Of a stretch of DNA of 64,000 nucleotides, positions 34,941 through 47,354 are shown in pieces. Below the pieces are notes generated by a model. The model was not told the origin of the DNA and did not search any database. It saw only the letters and a list, made by a program, of their open reading frames with translations. Made by a program: the position numbers and the translations under genes. The stretch's first letter is position 1; every line of letters begins with the position of its first letter. Source of the DNA: Pseudoneurospora amorphoporcata (Eukaryota > Ascomycota > Sordariomycetes > Sordariales > Sordariaceae). The stretch is from NCBI GenBank assembly GCA_033297205.1, contig MU859100.1, positions 157,611 through 221,610 on the forward strand, given 5' to 3'.

Positions 34941-35781
34941 ATGGGTTCCACCGATAAGATCAAGGAGAAGAAGGACAAGTCCGAGAAGAAGGACAAGAAG
35001 GAGAAGAAGGTTCTGAGCGAGGACGCCGGCGTCAAGAAGGAGAAGAAGTCGGACAAGAAGGAGAAGAAGGAGAAGACCGAGAAGCTCGCCAAGGCCGTCG
35101 AAGCCCACCTCGAGAAGGAGGGTTCCGTCGACCCTGAGGATGTTGTCAAGACCGCCGAGGAGCTCGTCCCCTTTGCCCTTCCCCTCGCCGACGACAAGAC
35201 CCACAAGAAGATTTACAAGTTGATCAAGAAGGGTACGTTATTTCCTCCCATATCCAATTGCGCTGCCAATTGGCATACATATGTAATATCCGTGGCTAAC
35301 AAACTACTCCGTGTCAACAACAGGCGCCAAGCTCAAGTCCATCCACCGCGGCGTAAAAGAGTGCGAGAAGGCCATCAAGAAGTGCCCCCTCCGGACCGCC
35401 GCCTCCCCTCCCGCCGACGCTCCCGGCCTCGTCATCATCGCCGGCGACATCTCGCCCATGGACGTGATCATGCACTTCCCCATCCTGTGCGAGGAGCACG
35501 GCGTCCCCTACCTGTACATCCGCTCGCGCGCCGACCTTGGAGTCGCCGCCTGCACCAAGCGCGCCACCTCGGTGGTGATGCTCAAGCCCGAGGGCAAGAA
35601 GTCTTCCGGCAAGGAGTCTGCAAAGGGCGACGATGACAAGAAGGTCGATCCCGCCGAGTACCTCGAGGCCTACAAGGAGCTCGTCAAGACGGCGCAAAAA
35701 CAGTGGAACGTTCAGGTCGAGCCTTGGGTCAAGGGTACTCACCAGCTTCAGATCGAGGCGCGCGTCAAGGGCTCTGCCTAA
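34941..35781 (+). CDS. nhp2: H/ACA snoRNP protein NHP2 (L7Ae family)
   Basis: Two exons: 34941-35232 and 35324-35781 (750 nt, 249 aa). A very Lys/Glu-rich N-terminal extension (1-65) precedes the L7Ae fold (about 72-215), with GAKLKSIHRGVKECEKAI, GLVIIAGDISPMDVIMHFPI, the following CEEHGVPYLYIRSRADLG and CTKRATSVVML. These are the RNA-binding and NHP2-specific signatures. NHP2 is one of four core proteins of box H/ACA particles that guide pseudouridylation of rRNA in the nucleolus. Yeast Nhp2 is about 156 aa, so the extra Lys-rich head and an acidic/Lys insert (about 195-215) make this version longer. The intron splits a Gly codon at the start of the L7Ae domain. Confidence 0.93.
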
Positions 35782-37057
35782 ATCGGCGGCGGTTTGCAAA
35801 AGCAAAAGCAAAGAAAAAGAATAAAGGACTGCAGCGACACGATGGCGACGACAGGTCGGGACATGAGAACATGATACTACTACTACTGGTGTCAGTGTGA
35901 TTGTGCAGTCGGCTTGTCTAGTCAGAGTTGTCCGTGTGCGTAAGTGCTTTTTGCTCAGACAACCGGACCGTCGTTTGTTGTTGAGAAGAGAGAATCGAAT
36001 TGGGCAACCTAGATGTCTACTTTGGAGAGTCTCGAGAACCAGTGATGGTGGAAGCACGACGACTTGAGGAACACTGAGGAAAGGAGAGAGGCAAGGTTGA
36101 CACGCTCTAATCACGTCTCTGTCAGCCCATGTGCTCCGTCTTCACCCCAAGACCACCAGCCTCTGTCCCATCTTCAGGCTTCTTTCCACGCACCTTTTCT
36201 TCTTCATCACGCAAAAGGCGGTCGGATACCGATCATCATCACCTCCGCATTGGTCACCTATCCGGGCAACTCGGTCTGCCGCTGGGCTTTTATCTAAGCT
36301 ATAGATAGAGAGCATTCATCCATATGATGGGTGTCGTCTTTTTAACAAGGTTTAGACACATTTTCTTGGTCTATCCTGGTTTCGAAAGGTTATGGATTTT
36401 TGGCGCTGGCTACTACTTGCTGTCATTAAAAGAATTGGAAGGCGTTCTGTGGGGTAAACACTTGTATTTTTGTACGGTATATACGATGAGAAAGGAATAC
36501 CAAGTTCATCTGTCTCAGCTTCAATGTCCACCCTTCCCGGGGGATAATTCGTCTTGGTGTGATACCCGCCCCCATCACAACGTGGAGGGCAAGTCCACCA
36601 AGCGGCAATCCTCAAACTGAAAGCAGATCAAATTCACAAGAGGAGCACAGAGCAAAGAAGTTGATCACCAAAGATCACACACGAGGACAAAACAGTGAGG
36701 TATCACCAGCGTCTTTCATTCATCTCAGGATTTCTGATATGCTAACAGCTTGATACTACAAGTACAGAGGGTACTGAAGAATAAAATAAGGAAAAGCCCA
36801 GGAACGACGCTCACACTCCAAATTGTTGGTGCGATACTGTAAGTTCCCATTATCATTAACTTCATTAAACCATCCCAGAGTTCATCTTACTCAAAAGAGA
36901 ACCCTTTACTCGGCACGCCAGCTCGTCCGGCCGAGGCTAGGGGAGCCGGAGGAAGCGGAGGAACTGAGAAGTTTCAATGTTAGCTATGCTGTACGCAAGA
37001 ACCATGCCGCATACTACTACAAGTATAACAAAAGGGGAGTTTACATAGGGTTACCCA
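35782..37057. other. Intergenic between convergent genes
   Basis: About 1.3 kb. Open frames of 60-98 codons on both strands lack any recognisable content. No RNA gene is recognised. Confidence 0.5.
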
Positions 37058-37934
37058 CTACTCAAAAGGGTTGGTGCGCGTTCCCCACCAGGTAAGGAAG
37101 ACGGAAAGGCCGACGGTCTCGAAGAGCTTAGCGAGGACGTTGATGCCGACGGTCTCGAAGGCGCGCTTCTCGACGAAAAGCTCAGAGATGAAACCGGGAG
37201 CGGAGGTGGCAGCGAAGATGAGAGCGCCGAGGTAGGCGGCGCCGCGGTAGCTGAGGGTGCCGGTGGCGTTGATGAGGGCGCCGATGCCGTACGACTGGAG
37301 AGCGGAGCCGGCAAGCGAGGAGCCCCAGGCCATCACGGCCGAGGTAGCCTCGCGCGACTTGGCGAACTCCTCCTTGCTGTTGGAGAGCCTGGCGCGCTGG
37401 TAGGCCTGGCCGAAGAGAGGGGTCATGATGGCCAGCTCGGTGGTGTGGTTGAAGATGGTGCCGAGGGCGATGGCCGAGGGCTTGACGGGGGGAAGATCTG
37501 TGGATAATTGGTTAGTATCACTGTTATGATTGTTGATGCTTAATGCTTGTGCGTTGCGTTGCGTTGCCGTGGTGGTTCATCTTCAGTTCATCCCAATTCG
37601 TTCGCAATGTGCGTGCTGTGCTGTGTCGGGTGTTGTTGACGTGCATCCCGCGGTCCGCCCCGCTCGAGTCCCCTACGTCATAGGCTGCCGCCCCGCGCCA
37701 TTCTCATAGCAACCGCAAACCCAAAACGCGATGTTTTGGAGCCCAAGTTGGTGTCGAGGATAACGAGAAATCAGGGCGAGCTCGAGATGCTAGTCAATTT
37801 GCCGAGACAATTGGATTGTGTCGTTGTTGTCGTTTAAGATGAATCCCGAAGAATGAACCACCTAGGTACACGCGCGGATGCAAGGTGAGATTGACAGGAG
37901 GAGAAAGAGGGAGCTACTAACAGTGAAGAGACAT
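37058..37934 (-). CDS. Small four-helix membrane protein (DUF1761-like)
   Basis: Two exons: a 13-nt first exon, 37934-37922 (MSLH plus one base; donor GTTAGT), and 37497-37058 (440 nt); total 453 nt, 150 aa. The intron is 424 nt. The 37934 start was chosen because it is the only upstream ATG I found that gives phase 1 with a good donor, yielding MSLHYLPPVKPSAIALGTI. About four hydrophobic segments are visible: SAIALGTIFNHTTELAI, the Ala/Gly-rich AWGSSLAGSALQSYGIGAL, AAYLGALIFAATSAPGFI and TVGLSVFLTWWGT. Topology and length suit the DUF1761 family of small membrane proteins of unknown function; the family call is tentative. The main exon is secure; the tiny first exon is predicted. Confidence 0.75.
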
Positions 37935-40385
37935 GATGGCGATTGGTATTGTGTAGTAGGTTATAAAGTGGTAGTAGTGGATGATTTGGGTATCGTCGTC
38001 GTTGCTATTCTCGTTTGGAGAAGTCGGTGTTTTGGTCAGTTGATTGTATTGGAAAAGCAAGCAAAAGTGAGATGGAGGGGAGGGAAGTGGTGGTTATAAA
38101 GTACGACGGGAGGACGGATCTGGGCCTCCACTGCCAGGGCGAGATTCTTTGTGCGTCACGATTTCCAGTCAACCAAGCAACTAGGCGAGAGAAAGCAAGC
38201 AAGCATCCATGAGCCCAGCCCAGCACAAACAGCCACAACAACCAAGGAGCAAGGACGAAACCAGTGACAATCCAATGGACCTCTTTTCCCATTTTCAGCA
38301 TAATTCCCCAGTTCCAATTGGTCATTTTTCAAACTTTGACTGTAAATTCGCCCTGGTTACAGAAGGAAAACAGCCATAACATCATCGCTCCGTCGAGCTT
38401 TCCCCAGACTTGCATCTTTGTCATGTCCTGCAAGATGATGTCACCACCTCTCTTAACCTCTTTCCCCAATGCGGAATGGTCTGTACCCCACCTTTCATCG
38501 TAACAAGCCCCATCCGCGGGCACCGTCCTGGCCATCGATTCAACCACGATCTCCAATCAGTCAATGAGGGGTTAGTTGAGCTGCCAGTTCAGTCAAATGG
38601 TGAAACAAAGGAGTACCGTAAATGCAATTGCATGATTACAGAGGGGAATTCCTCTATACTATGCCGAGTTACCTTCCCGTTGAGCCGTCATTACCCCTCT
38701 CGGTCTCTCTCTGTTTGCTTACCACTTTACTTACACGGTGCTTGCGTTAGTTATGTAGTCCATCTAATTTCTGCCTTTACAGGTTTCGGGCTTCATTCCC
38801 AAACCATCCCAAGGTGAACTCTCTCCACCATGAAATTGTACGTTTCTGACGCTTCAAAGTGGATTCAAACTCGGAGTGAGCTTGGAATCGGAGATTGAAG
38901 CAAGCTGAAGCTGAGGCAGTGCACTTGACTTTTCCAGGTAGAACTTCCAAAGCCAAGTTGTATAGACTATGAGGCAGACAGTGGAGGCAAAATACAGTAT
39001 GTATGTATGTATGTAGCCCGAAGCTAAAAATCGTGATCGGAGTTACAAACAGATTGAAACTGCCCCTCTCGAAGGGTGTTCATGGGGGAAAGTTCCCATA
39101 GTGACGTTTATTTCCCCCAGGAAGGCAACAGGTCATGGACAAAAAACACCCAATACGCCTATCATGCCACATCAATAGAGGAACTTCGAGGTTATGAAAC
39201 ACACTGAGCACCACGGCACTCGATTCCCCAGTCCACCAAAGCTGTAAAGTATATACTTCAATTTTAGCAGTAGTTCATGGGAATTTCCCGAGTGTTATTG
39301 TCTTCCTGGACAGCGGTCGAAGAAATAGGGTCAGTGTCTCCTTGTGTGTAGGATGTTCTGCGTTTTACGTATCTGGATGGGTAAGGTACCGTAGATGTGT
39401 TCCTGAAAAGCTGACCAGGAGGGGTCCAACCGCCTCCATTGGTGGCTGGACGGTCCGCCAGGAATAGCATCATTACCAGCCACGTTATGATGAGCTTGGT
39501 CCTCTTGGCCTCGATCCCCTGGACTTGGATCTGGAATCTGGAAAGCTTAGAAGTCAACAAAACCCCTGAGTGGGACGACGTCGAGTCCGGACTTTCGTGC
39601 TTTCTGTCTTGTGTTTTCAGGCAATCAGATTGTCGGGAATGCAGTCCGAAGGTGTTGAAAGGTATTTACTATGCCTATTCAAAGATCCTCGGCGGTTCAT
39701 GCAAAGAATTCTTCCGGAACAGACGATCTTCGGCGCGTGAACGAGTGGGATGAAAAGGCCTCGCAAATGCATATGTGGGTAATGATGGAACCTTGAGTTT
39801 CCCACCTCGTGTGTGGACTTCAGTTACCGTTCACTGCTTCAACTTCCGCTTTGTTTGCTGTCAGATGGGCATCTGTAAGGCAGAAAACATTATAGCCTCA
39901 GCAATGAGCTACGTATATATCTACTGCGGTGTGTCCGGAAGAGACAGCCTGCGTTTACGCATTTTGTTCCAAAAGTCCCTTTGGTCTGGACACGATAGTA
40001 TGCCCAAGAAAAAGACTTCTAGGGTTGGTTCGGTTTGGTTGGTGCTGGAGTCGTGAGTGGGAGGTATCGTGTACTAAAATCGAAATCCCACTTTTCTAGT
40101 ACGAAGTGCAAGATGCCAGCGTCATGGATAAGATATTACAGCCCTAGGTAAAGAGGAAGGGAAACTGGGTCACGGTAAAAATTCGCTGATCCTCATGTCT
40201 AATAGCTCGTATAACAATACTGTCGATATGTAGTATATATTTTTACTTCATCATTCTCCACTCTCCCTCTCGCTCTTCTCTCTCTCTCCTTTCCTTATAC
40301 TATGACTGCCTCCCGCTTTCATACAGCTCGCAAAAGCAACAAGACGAGCCATAAAATACCAAAAAAATGTAAATAAAAAAAATCA
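37935..40385. other. 2.4 kb intergenic gap
   Basis: No supported gene. It contains the promoter of the DUF1761-like gene at its left side, a (gtat)n microsatellite at about 38998-39014 and AT-rich 3' flank near 40370. Open frames up to 135 codons are unconvincing. Confidence 0.5.
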
Positions 40386-42042
40386 TCAAGCCGTATGCTG
40401 CCCATCCTCCCCATCTCTCAGGGCCAGCAGAGCTCGCACGTCCGACACGTACTGCAGACCTTCGAGGAACGGTATCAAGTACATCAAGTCGAGGTCGGTC
40501 GGGTCACTGATCCAGCCTTGTATAGGTATTGCATTGTCTGTTTTGGGTTGCCTGTTAGTACTCATCCTACACAGAACATGTTCAAACGCAGAATGACCTA
40601 CCCTGATGAAACATATAACTCAACGGGCTATTATCCAATATCATCACCTTGCTCAGATCCGGCTCCACCGAGCTCAGATCCTTGATAAACGCCCCATGTC
40701 TAAACGTGCAATGCTGCCGATAATACCTGGCCGAGAAGTACTTGCGGTCGCTCTCCAGCCAGTCGATCACAGGGTCCGCATACTCCTGCACCGAAGCCGT
40801 GAATACCACCAGGTTATACCACTTGCTGACGCGCCGGAGGAACTCGTCGCAATGGGGTCGCTTGTGCACGTAGTAGAGGATGGGATGTTGGGGTCCGATG
40901 GTCTGTTGCCCGCCCACGCCCACATAAGTCGTGTTCAGTCGCACTTCGACCATGTGGCCCGAGGACATGCGGCCGCCTTTGGACATGGAGTGGATCAGGG
41001 TCTCGTCGAGGTCGAGGATGAGAGTCTTTTGGTGCTTGAGGTTTGCGGGGTCGACGGCGCTGATCTTGTACGAGGGCTGGCGCTTGGGGATCAGAGGCCT
41101 CGGGGGCGCCGGCGTCTTGGGGTACTTGGTCAGCGCACCGACGGGTGAGGTAGGAGACTTTAGCGCTGCCGAGATGTCGTTGCCGGGGACGCTGAGGTTT
41201 TGCTGGCCGGACCCGCCGTTGCCGTCGCTGTTAGTGGTAGATCGGCCGGAGGCGGAGGAGCGGTCCTTTCGCTGCTTGCGCTGTCGTAGGGAGTCGGCGT
41301 CTGAATGAAGCTTGATTCTTATGGAGCGTCGTGCCGGGGCAATTTCTTCAGAATCTTGGGATGATTTCGATTTGAGACGTCGCCCGCTGCTGTTACTGCC
41401 CCTCCGACTTTCCACTTCCGTTTCGGACTCGGAGGAGAGTCCTGACGAGGAGGAGCCGCTAGAACGGAGGCGAGACTTTGGTGACTTGGAAATGCTTCCT
41501 CCACTGCCCGTCCCGTCCAGATTGGCATTAGAGAGGGCAGCTGCCTTGCGGTAATCCATCGCCATCTCCTTCGCATTCCCTCCATATCGGCCAAACAGCT
41601 TCCGTAGTTGTTTGGCGGGCGCAAAGTTGCCCTCGACATCGTAGAACAGGGCGATTAGGTAGAGGCCGGGCGCAGCGATCGTCATGAGCAGCCAGCGCAT
41701 AGACTCGACAATGGCAAACGCGAAGCGCTTCGGGAGGGATGTCCATGTGGTCGGCGACTTGGGCTGATCTTGGGCGAGCAGAGGGGTCTTCTCGTCGGGG
41801 CCGTAGTCCTGTCCATCGTATCCCCCTTGCGCAGTAGTCTCCTTGTCCTCGGGTTCTGCTGACAGTGTGTTGTTTTTGTTGGCTAAGCCCAACAGCTCTT
41901 CGTTGCTGCGCGACCCATGGTTACCGTCCTCCTCCTTGTTGAGATGGTGGGCTAGACTGAGTGCGCTTATGGAGTTCGATCGAGACGGGGCCGGGCTGGA
42001 CGTCGGTGATACTCGGGATGAGATGATGTTTAGGGAGTTCAT
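40386..42042 (-). CDS. nem1: Nem1-type nuclear envelope phosphatase (HAD / FCP1-like)
   Basis: Two exons: 42042-40602 and 40537-40386 (1593 nt, 530 aa). The start MNSLNIISSRVSP was chosen because the frame upstream has no other ATG with support. A hydrophobic hairpin-like segment lies at about 115-134 (MRWLLMTIAAPGLYLIALFY). A long Ser/Arg-rich linker follows. The C-terminal catalytic domain (about 338-510) carries the HAD motif DLDETLIHS at 344-352, then RPHCDEFLRRVSKWYNLVVF, TASVQEYADPVIDWL and KVMILDNSPLSYMFHQ. Exon 2 supplies DNAIPIQGWISDPTDLDL. Nem1 with Spo7 dephosphorylates the lipin Pah1 at the ER/nuclear envelope and so controls lipid storage against membrane synthesis. Order and motifs are diagnostic. 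Confidence 0.95.
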
Positions 42043-44934
42043 CTTGCCAGCGCGGGGAAAGCCATGAAGGACGCCAATGCGAACCGCGCCCAGTGGCAGT
42101 TGCAACTGTGGGACCGGCGGCAGCGACGACGGGCCGGTTTATTCGAGCAAAGGTCGATATCGGATGTAGGATGGTCAATTCCGACTGCGCGGCCCCTAAA
42201 AGGAAAATCGTCGGAGGTGGGATTGAGGCTTGGGGTGGCCTGCAGGGTACGGAGGGGCGTTTGGTGCCCGGCCGAGCTCGGGTTGGTGTTCGGTTGCTTC
42301 TGTTTCGCTGTTGTGGCTGGCGAGGATGGTTGGAGATGGGAAATGGGACTGAAAGCCGCCAAAACAAGAAAGAGCGGGCGCTGGAGGAACGAAGGGTTGC
42401 GTGAATTCGTATGGCTTGTTCCCGTTAGGTTTGTATGTTGGCCGATGATCCGGTTGGGGAACTTTTTGGGGAAGATCGAGAAGCTAGGGCCGGAGTCTGG
42501 AGACGGCAACGATGTTGGGGTCCAGCGGGACGGGAAGTCTGAAGACTGGAGACTGAATGGAGACTCGGGAGCGGGGAGTCGCGAAGAAGGGGCCAATGTC
42601 GTCAACCGCGGTGTAACAGCTTCCGAGGTTTTGACTCTAAAAAACAATCGTTCACTCTTTCTTTCTCAAGTTGTTTCCCCCTTCTCCTTGAAACACGAAT
42701 AAGGTCGGTGGAAGTTCAGTATCAGGTCGCAAAAATGTTGCCTGTCAACTAACGAACGGCGCAGATGGTGAGACGGATGGGGTGTCCGGGCCCGCCCAAA
42801 TTGGCTTTGTCTTGGACTTGGTTGGCTATTCAATATACGAACGGAACTCCCTTTTTGGAACCATCGATCACTGAGAGAAAATAAAAAGGGTGGTGACCGC
42901 CCAAGCAACCCAGTCCCAAAAGATCGATCTCACGGGCAAGACATCAGACAACGGTCAATAACCCCTGTTCATAATAGCTGAATGCACGAAGCCCAGCAAA
43001 TGCAGGCACCATCATCCCCGGTCTGCAGGCTGAATTTACTGATGTCTTTTATACCGGGGTTGTCAGTTGGTGGTGATGGTGAAGAGCTCCTCATGTTTTC
43101 CCTTGGCGCCCAGGGAGCACAAACAACACTTCAGTTCAGTTAGTCGCCAACACAGAGGATGGCTCCCGTCTGGATGGTAACGAGACAACGATTGCTCACC
43201 AAAATTATGGGCTTTGGAAGGCTAGACGGGGTTCCAGCGATGCTCAACAAATGCCATCTTCTCATCCACTGATTTCATTCACGTGTTCCTCCCAACTGAC
43301 TGACAACGAGCGGGAAATCCGAACCGATCGAACTGCCTGGCCGCGGCCCGCCGCTGGGCATCTCGATGGGCCATTGCGGGGTTCCACATCCACGAGCGTC
43401 AACACAACAGAACAACCACTCAACAGCGCAGTTGATACAACATGGGACCTCTTTGGTTGTATTTTTTTTTTTTTTTTATAGTTTATTTTATTTTATTTTT
43501 TTTCCGTATTGGGGGAAGGCAGACAACGATGGAGTAAACATGAAGCCTGTTTCTTTTGTTGTATGTGTATTTGAACTGCGGATTCTCAAGTCGAAACTTC
43601 TACGACTGCAATAGCCATTGCCAAAATTATCATGACACAATTTCACATGCTCGACATTTCTTCCTTCCTCTACCCATGCGCCATGTAACAAGACACTATA
43701 ACCTCTTTGCTCTCTTTGCAAAAGCGAACAAATGGTGAGGCTTTCTTGTAGGCCTGATAACCCAATGCAACTCCGTGCAAAAACTTCATACAAAAATGCC
43801 GACTGATGTTTTGGAAAAGGGGCTTCTTTTGCTGTTTTGGTAAAAGGCCATTGTTTGAATTCCCCTGAATGCTGCTTCGGTGGTTGGGCTGATAATGTCT
43901 TTCCGTTTCCTCACCGACCGATTCATTCTACGAGTTCTGGAAAATGCGGCTAATGAATTTATGAATGAACTAAAACATCCACTTATACCCAACTCAGAAT
44001 GTTACCCTGGATGGGTCCTAAATAGAATTATGAAGGCGGTCTGCAAGTTGGTCATGTGGTGAATCGGTCGAGCTTCCTGTATAAAGTGGCTTCTATTTCT
44101 CTTGCTGCCCCTTGCAAAGCTCTCGGTGTCTACGATGGTGGACTAGGTTTATGGACCTCAGCAGTGCAGGTGCAGGTGTCCTTGGTCAAGGGGGCAGCGG
44201 ATCTGGATGATAGGCTTGGGCTTGGGTATCAGATTTCCTGGGGCGGTTGTCAGACCTTGAACTGATCACATCAAGAGATGAGGTGTTGGATGTTTGCAGT
44301 CCTGCTCATGGATATGAGGACGGCAAGTAAACCTGACTAACTTTATGTTGGAGGGGAGGGCATATGAACTAGCATGTTGTTTCACAGGCGTGGTGATACG
44401 TCATAAGGCGAGGCAAGGCTATGGGTTCAGCCTTGCAGCATCTGAGGTTTCCAGAGGCGAGATCAACAGACTTCGACTCCATGGAGGGGACCAGCTCACC
44501 ACCTTGGGTTTGTTCTGGTTCTCCTCGCAAGAGCTAGTACAGCCAAGCTAGCGAGTACCAGCAGCCATCGAAGAGACTGGCCCACGGACTGGCAGAATGT
44601 TCGACGGTTGAAAATAGGGGCTAAAAGCTGGATGTAGGTAGACGTGCGGATGGTGGTGGAAAGGATAGGATCGTAAAAGGCTGAGAGTCACATGCGAGTG
44701 TTGAGGTCGCCCACGAGCATGAGAGAACTTGGTCGTTCTAGTCGTCGTATACGAGCCCAAAGCCAGTACATGCCGATACCCTCAAAGAGGTCCATGTCTT
44801 GTCGAAGTCGACTCCGATTCGAACCGTGTAAGGATAATGATGGTGATATACAGGTTAGTCTATTGAGCACTAGTTCCCTCTCTTGGGAGCTGCACCATGG
44901 TTCCACGCCCAAGTAGTATCGTAAAGTCCATCGC
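42043..44934. other. 2.9 kb intergenic gap
   Basis: No supported gene. A 202-codon minus-strand frame (42039-42647) and its 212-codon plus-strand partner overlap the nem1 leader, lack domains and are not called. T-rich tracts lie at 43460-43505. Nothing is recognised between 43.5 and 44.9 kb. Confidence 0.5.
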
Positions 44935-45783
44935 TTACTCCTCCTGACCGGCGAACTCGGCACGACCTGCCTTCGAGTTGAGGTAGTGGTTCCTAACCAG
45001 CAGAAAAAAAACCAGTTAGAATATTGCCCTCTTCTTAAAAGACGGTCTTCCTCATTTGCCACCTCGTGATCGAAATCCCTCGGGGCTGTGGGTGGTGATG
45101 GTGGTGGTGGTGAAGTAACAACGTACCGCTCGACAGCCCAGTTCATGATGTAGTAGCCGGCAACAAGGGAGGGGGCCCAGTAGAGGAACTGGGCGCTGAA
45201 ACGTCTGAAGGTGTTGAAGACGGCGTCGTGGGCAGTGCCGGCGAGGGGGTTCTGGCGGTTAGGGCTGATACCGTAGGAGATGATGCCCTTCTGCTTCATG
45301 CCACCTATTCGTCGGGAAGAGAAACAACATGGTTAGATCGTCTTGTTCTTCTGTCTCGGTCGTCATCGGTTCGTCAAGGGTTCGGCGAGCGGGCGGACGG
45401 GCGGGCGATCATCAAGATTCTCTTCCTCCTCTGGCTCGGCCATCTCTCGTTCCCTCATAATTCCCCATTTCCTCCCATCCCGGTATTTCCCGTCGTTGAA
45501 GGATCGCCGTGTGTTTTCGTTTCGGTGCATCGTCAATTGCAAAGGTTCCTACTCACCAAAGTTACCCCAGCCACCAAGGAAGCTATACAGACATGCATGT
45601 TAGCTAACATCCAAAGCTGGGTCGGAGGGGGCGCCGGCGCAAAGGGAAAAGGGCGCATCGCCGGTATGGCTTGTGCCCAGTTCCGGGTCCTTTCTCGAAA
45701 TCTACACTGGGAATGACTGACTGGTTGTGCTTGCCGAGGGGGGCGCCGCCGCCGCCGCCGAGCATCATCTGAGTGGGACGCAT
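44935..45783 (-). CDS. qcr8: Cytochrome bc1 complex subunit 8 (QCR8)
   Basis: Four exons: 45783-45722, 45582-45557, 45304-45127 and 44992-44935 (62, 26, 178 and 58 nt; 324 nt, 107 aa). The product starts MRPTQMMLGGGGGAPLGKHN and contains FLGGWGNFGGMKQKGIISYG, a single transmembrane helix (FLYWAPSLVAGYYIMNWAV) and the end NHYLNSKAGRAEFAGQEE, matching fungal QCR8. It is an inner-membrane ubiquinone-binding subunit of respiratory complex III. The 26-nt second exon is the shortest internal exon in this gene and breaks a simple open-frame search. It is divergent from prohibitin 1 with 671 bp between start codons. Confidence 0.96.
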
Positions 45784-46454
45784 GTTGATTATATGTGTTG
45801 TCGCGAAACGCGCTATGGGGGGTATCAATTGGGTCGTGGTGAGGACGCAGTGGTCGTAAAGGTTCGGGAAGAGCTTCGCGCGGCGTTGGGACCGGGTTTG
45901 ACGAAGTTCGAAATCAGTCGACAGTGAGTGGTTGGCAGTTGCCAAGTGCCATGGAGCCGTCACTGGCAGTCGGAATCCCGAGTGCTGGAGGCTAAAAAAG
46001 GCTTAGCGTGGATAGGTACTTGTGTCTTGTACCTTCATCTCTTTCAGCCTCCTTCCGACCTGCCCGCCTCCAGCGAGGTGCACGGGGCACCAGTCTATGA
46101 ACCTCTGAACTTCAGCACTGGAGCAAGACATGCGGGGAGCTTGGAGAGCTGGGCCTGGTCCGGGCGGCATGGGACTCCACTTTTTGTAGAAGCTCCATCC
46201 ATCGCAGAACGACTGCTGGCCTGCTGCTTGCCTGCTGCTAGAACTGGGGGAGCACCACACCACGGCACCACCACGATCCACGGTCCACGACGTACATAGT
46301 GCGATATCCCACAGTCCACCTTCAGGTATCCCCGGAAACGACATCCATCCACGAACACTCCGAGTCCCTGTAACCGCCGGACCTTCCAGTTTCGATCGTT
46401 TACCACAACCTCCCGTCGACCGAGTTCAATTCCCAGTTAAGATAAATATTCACA
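45784..46454. promoter_or_regulatory. Divergent promoter (qcr8 / prohibitin 1)
   Basis: 671 bp shared by two genes for inner-membrane mitochondrial proteins transcribed apart. The first 30 bp beside qcr8 are its leader. No factor site is asserted. Confidence 0.5.
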
Positions 46455-47354
46455 ATGGCGGCAAGAGGGTTGGACATGCTCACCAAGTTCGCCATCCCGG
46501 CAACTGTTGGTGTGGCTCTTTTCCAGAGCTCCATCTACGACGTCAAGGGTGGTTCGCGGGCGGTTATCTTCGACCGAGTTGCCGGTGTGAAGGAGACGGT
46601 CGTCAACGAGGGCACACACTTCCTGATCCCATGGCTGCAGAAGGCCATCGTCTTCGATGTTCGCACCAAGCCTCGCATCATCCCTACCACCACCGGCTCC
46701 AAGGATTTGCAGATGGTCAGCTTGACGCTGAGAGTCCTGCACCGTCCTGAGGTGCAGGCTCTGCCCAAAATTTACCAGGTGCGTTTACGAGAACTTGCCC
46801 CTTCGGATGATAACGACGGACAGCTTTACTAACCACTATTCCGACAGAACCTCGGCCAAGACTACGACGAGCGTGTTCTCCCCTCCATCGGCAACGAAGT
46901 CCTCAAGTCCATCGTCGCCCAGTTCGACGCCGCCGAGCTCATCACGCAGCGCGAGGCCGTCTCGCAGCGCATTCGCGCTGACCTCGTCAAGCGCGCCGCC
47001 GAGTTCAACATTGCGCTTGAGGACGTTTCCATCACCCACATGACGTTCGGCAAGGAGTTCACCAAGGCCGTCGAGCAGAAGCAGATTGCGCAGCAGGACG
47101 CCGAGCGTGCGCGCTTCATCGTCGAGCGCGCCGAGCAGGAGCGCCAGGCCAACGTTATCCGCGCCGAGGGTGAGGCCGAGAGTGCAGAGACCATCAGCAA
47201 GGCTATTGCCAAGGCTGGCGATGGTCTGATCCAGATCAGAAAGATTGAGGCGTCCAGGGAGATTGCGCAGGTTCTGGCTGCCAACCCCAACGTGGCGTAC
47301 GTGCCTGGTGGCGGCAAGGGGACGAACCTGTTGATGAACGTTGGCAGGCCATAA
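46455..47354 (+). CDS. phb1: Prohibitin 1
   Basis: Two exons: 46455-46778 and 46848-47354 (831 nt, 276 aa), joined in phase 0. The N-terminal hydrophobic anchor (KFAIPATVGVALFQSSIYDV) is followed by the SPFH/PHB domain (about 28-190). It shows GGSRAVIFDRVAGVKETVV, EGTHFLIPWLQKAIVFDVR, LPSIGNEVLKSIVAQFDAAE and RADLVKRAAEFNIALEDVS. The C-terminal coiled coil (about 175-250) includes EQKQIAQQDAERARFIVERA. Prohibitin 1 and 2 form ring complexes in the mitochondrial inner membrane that stabilise membrane proteins and regulate the m-AAA protease. Length is standard for the family. Confidence 0.97.

Noticed and set aside
42039..42702. Overlapping open frames of about 200 codons on both strands next to nem1
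   Set aside because: Mutual shadows over the nem1 leader; neither has a domain or convincing codon pattern.
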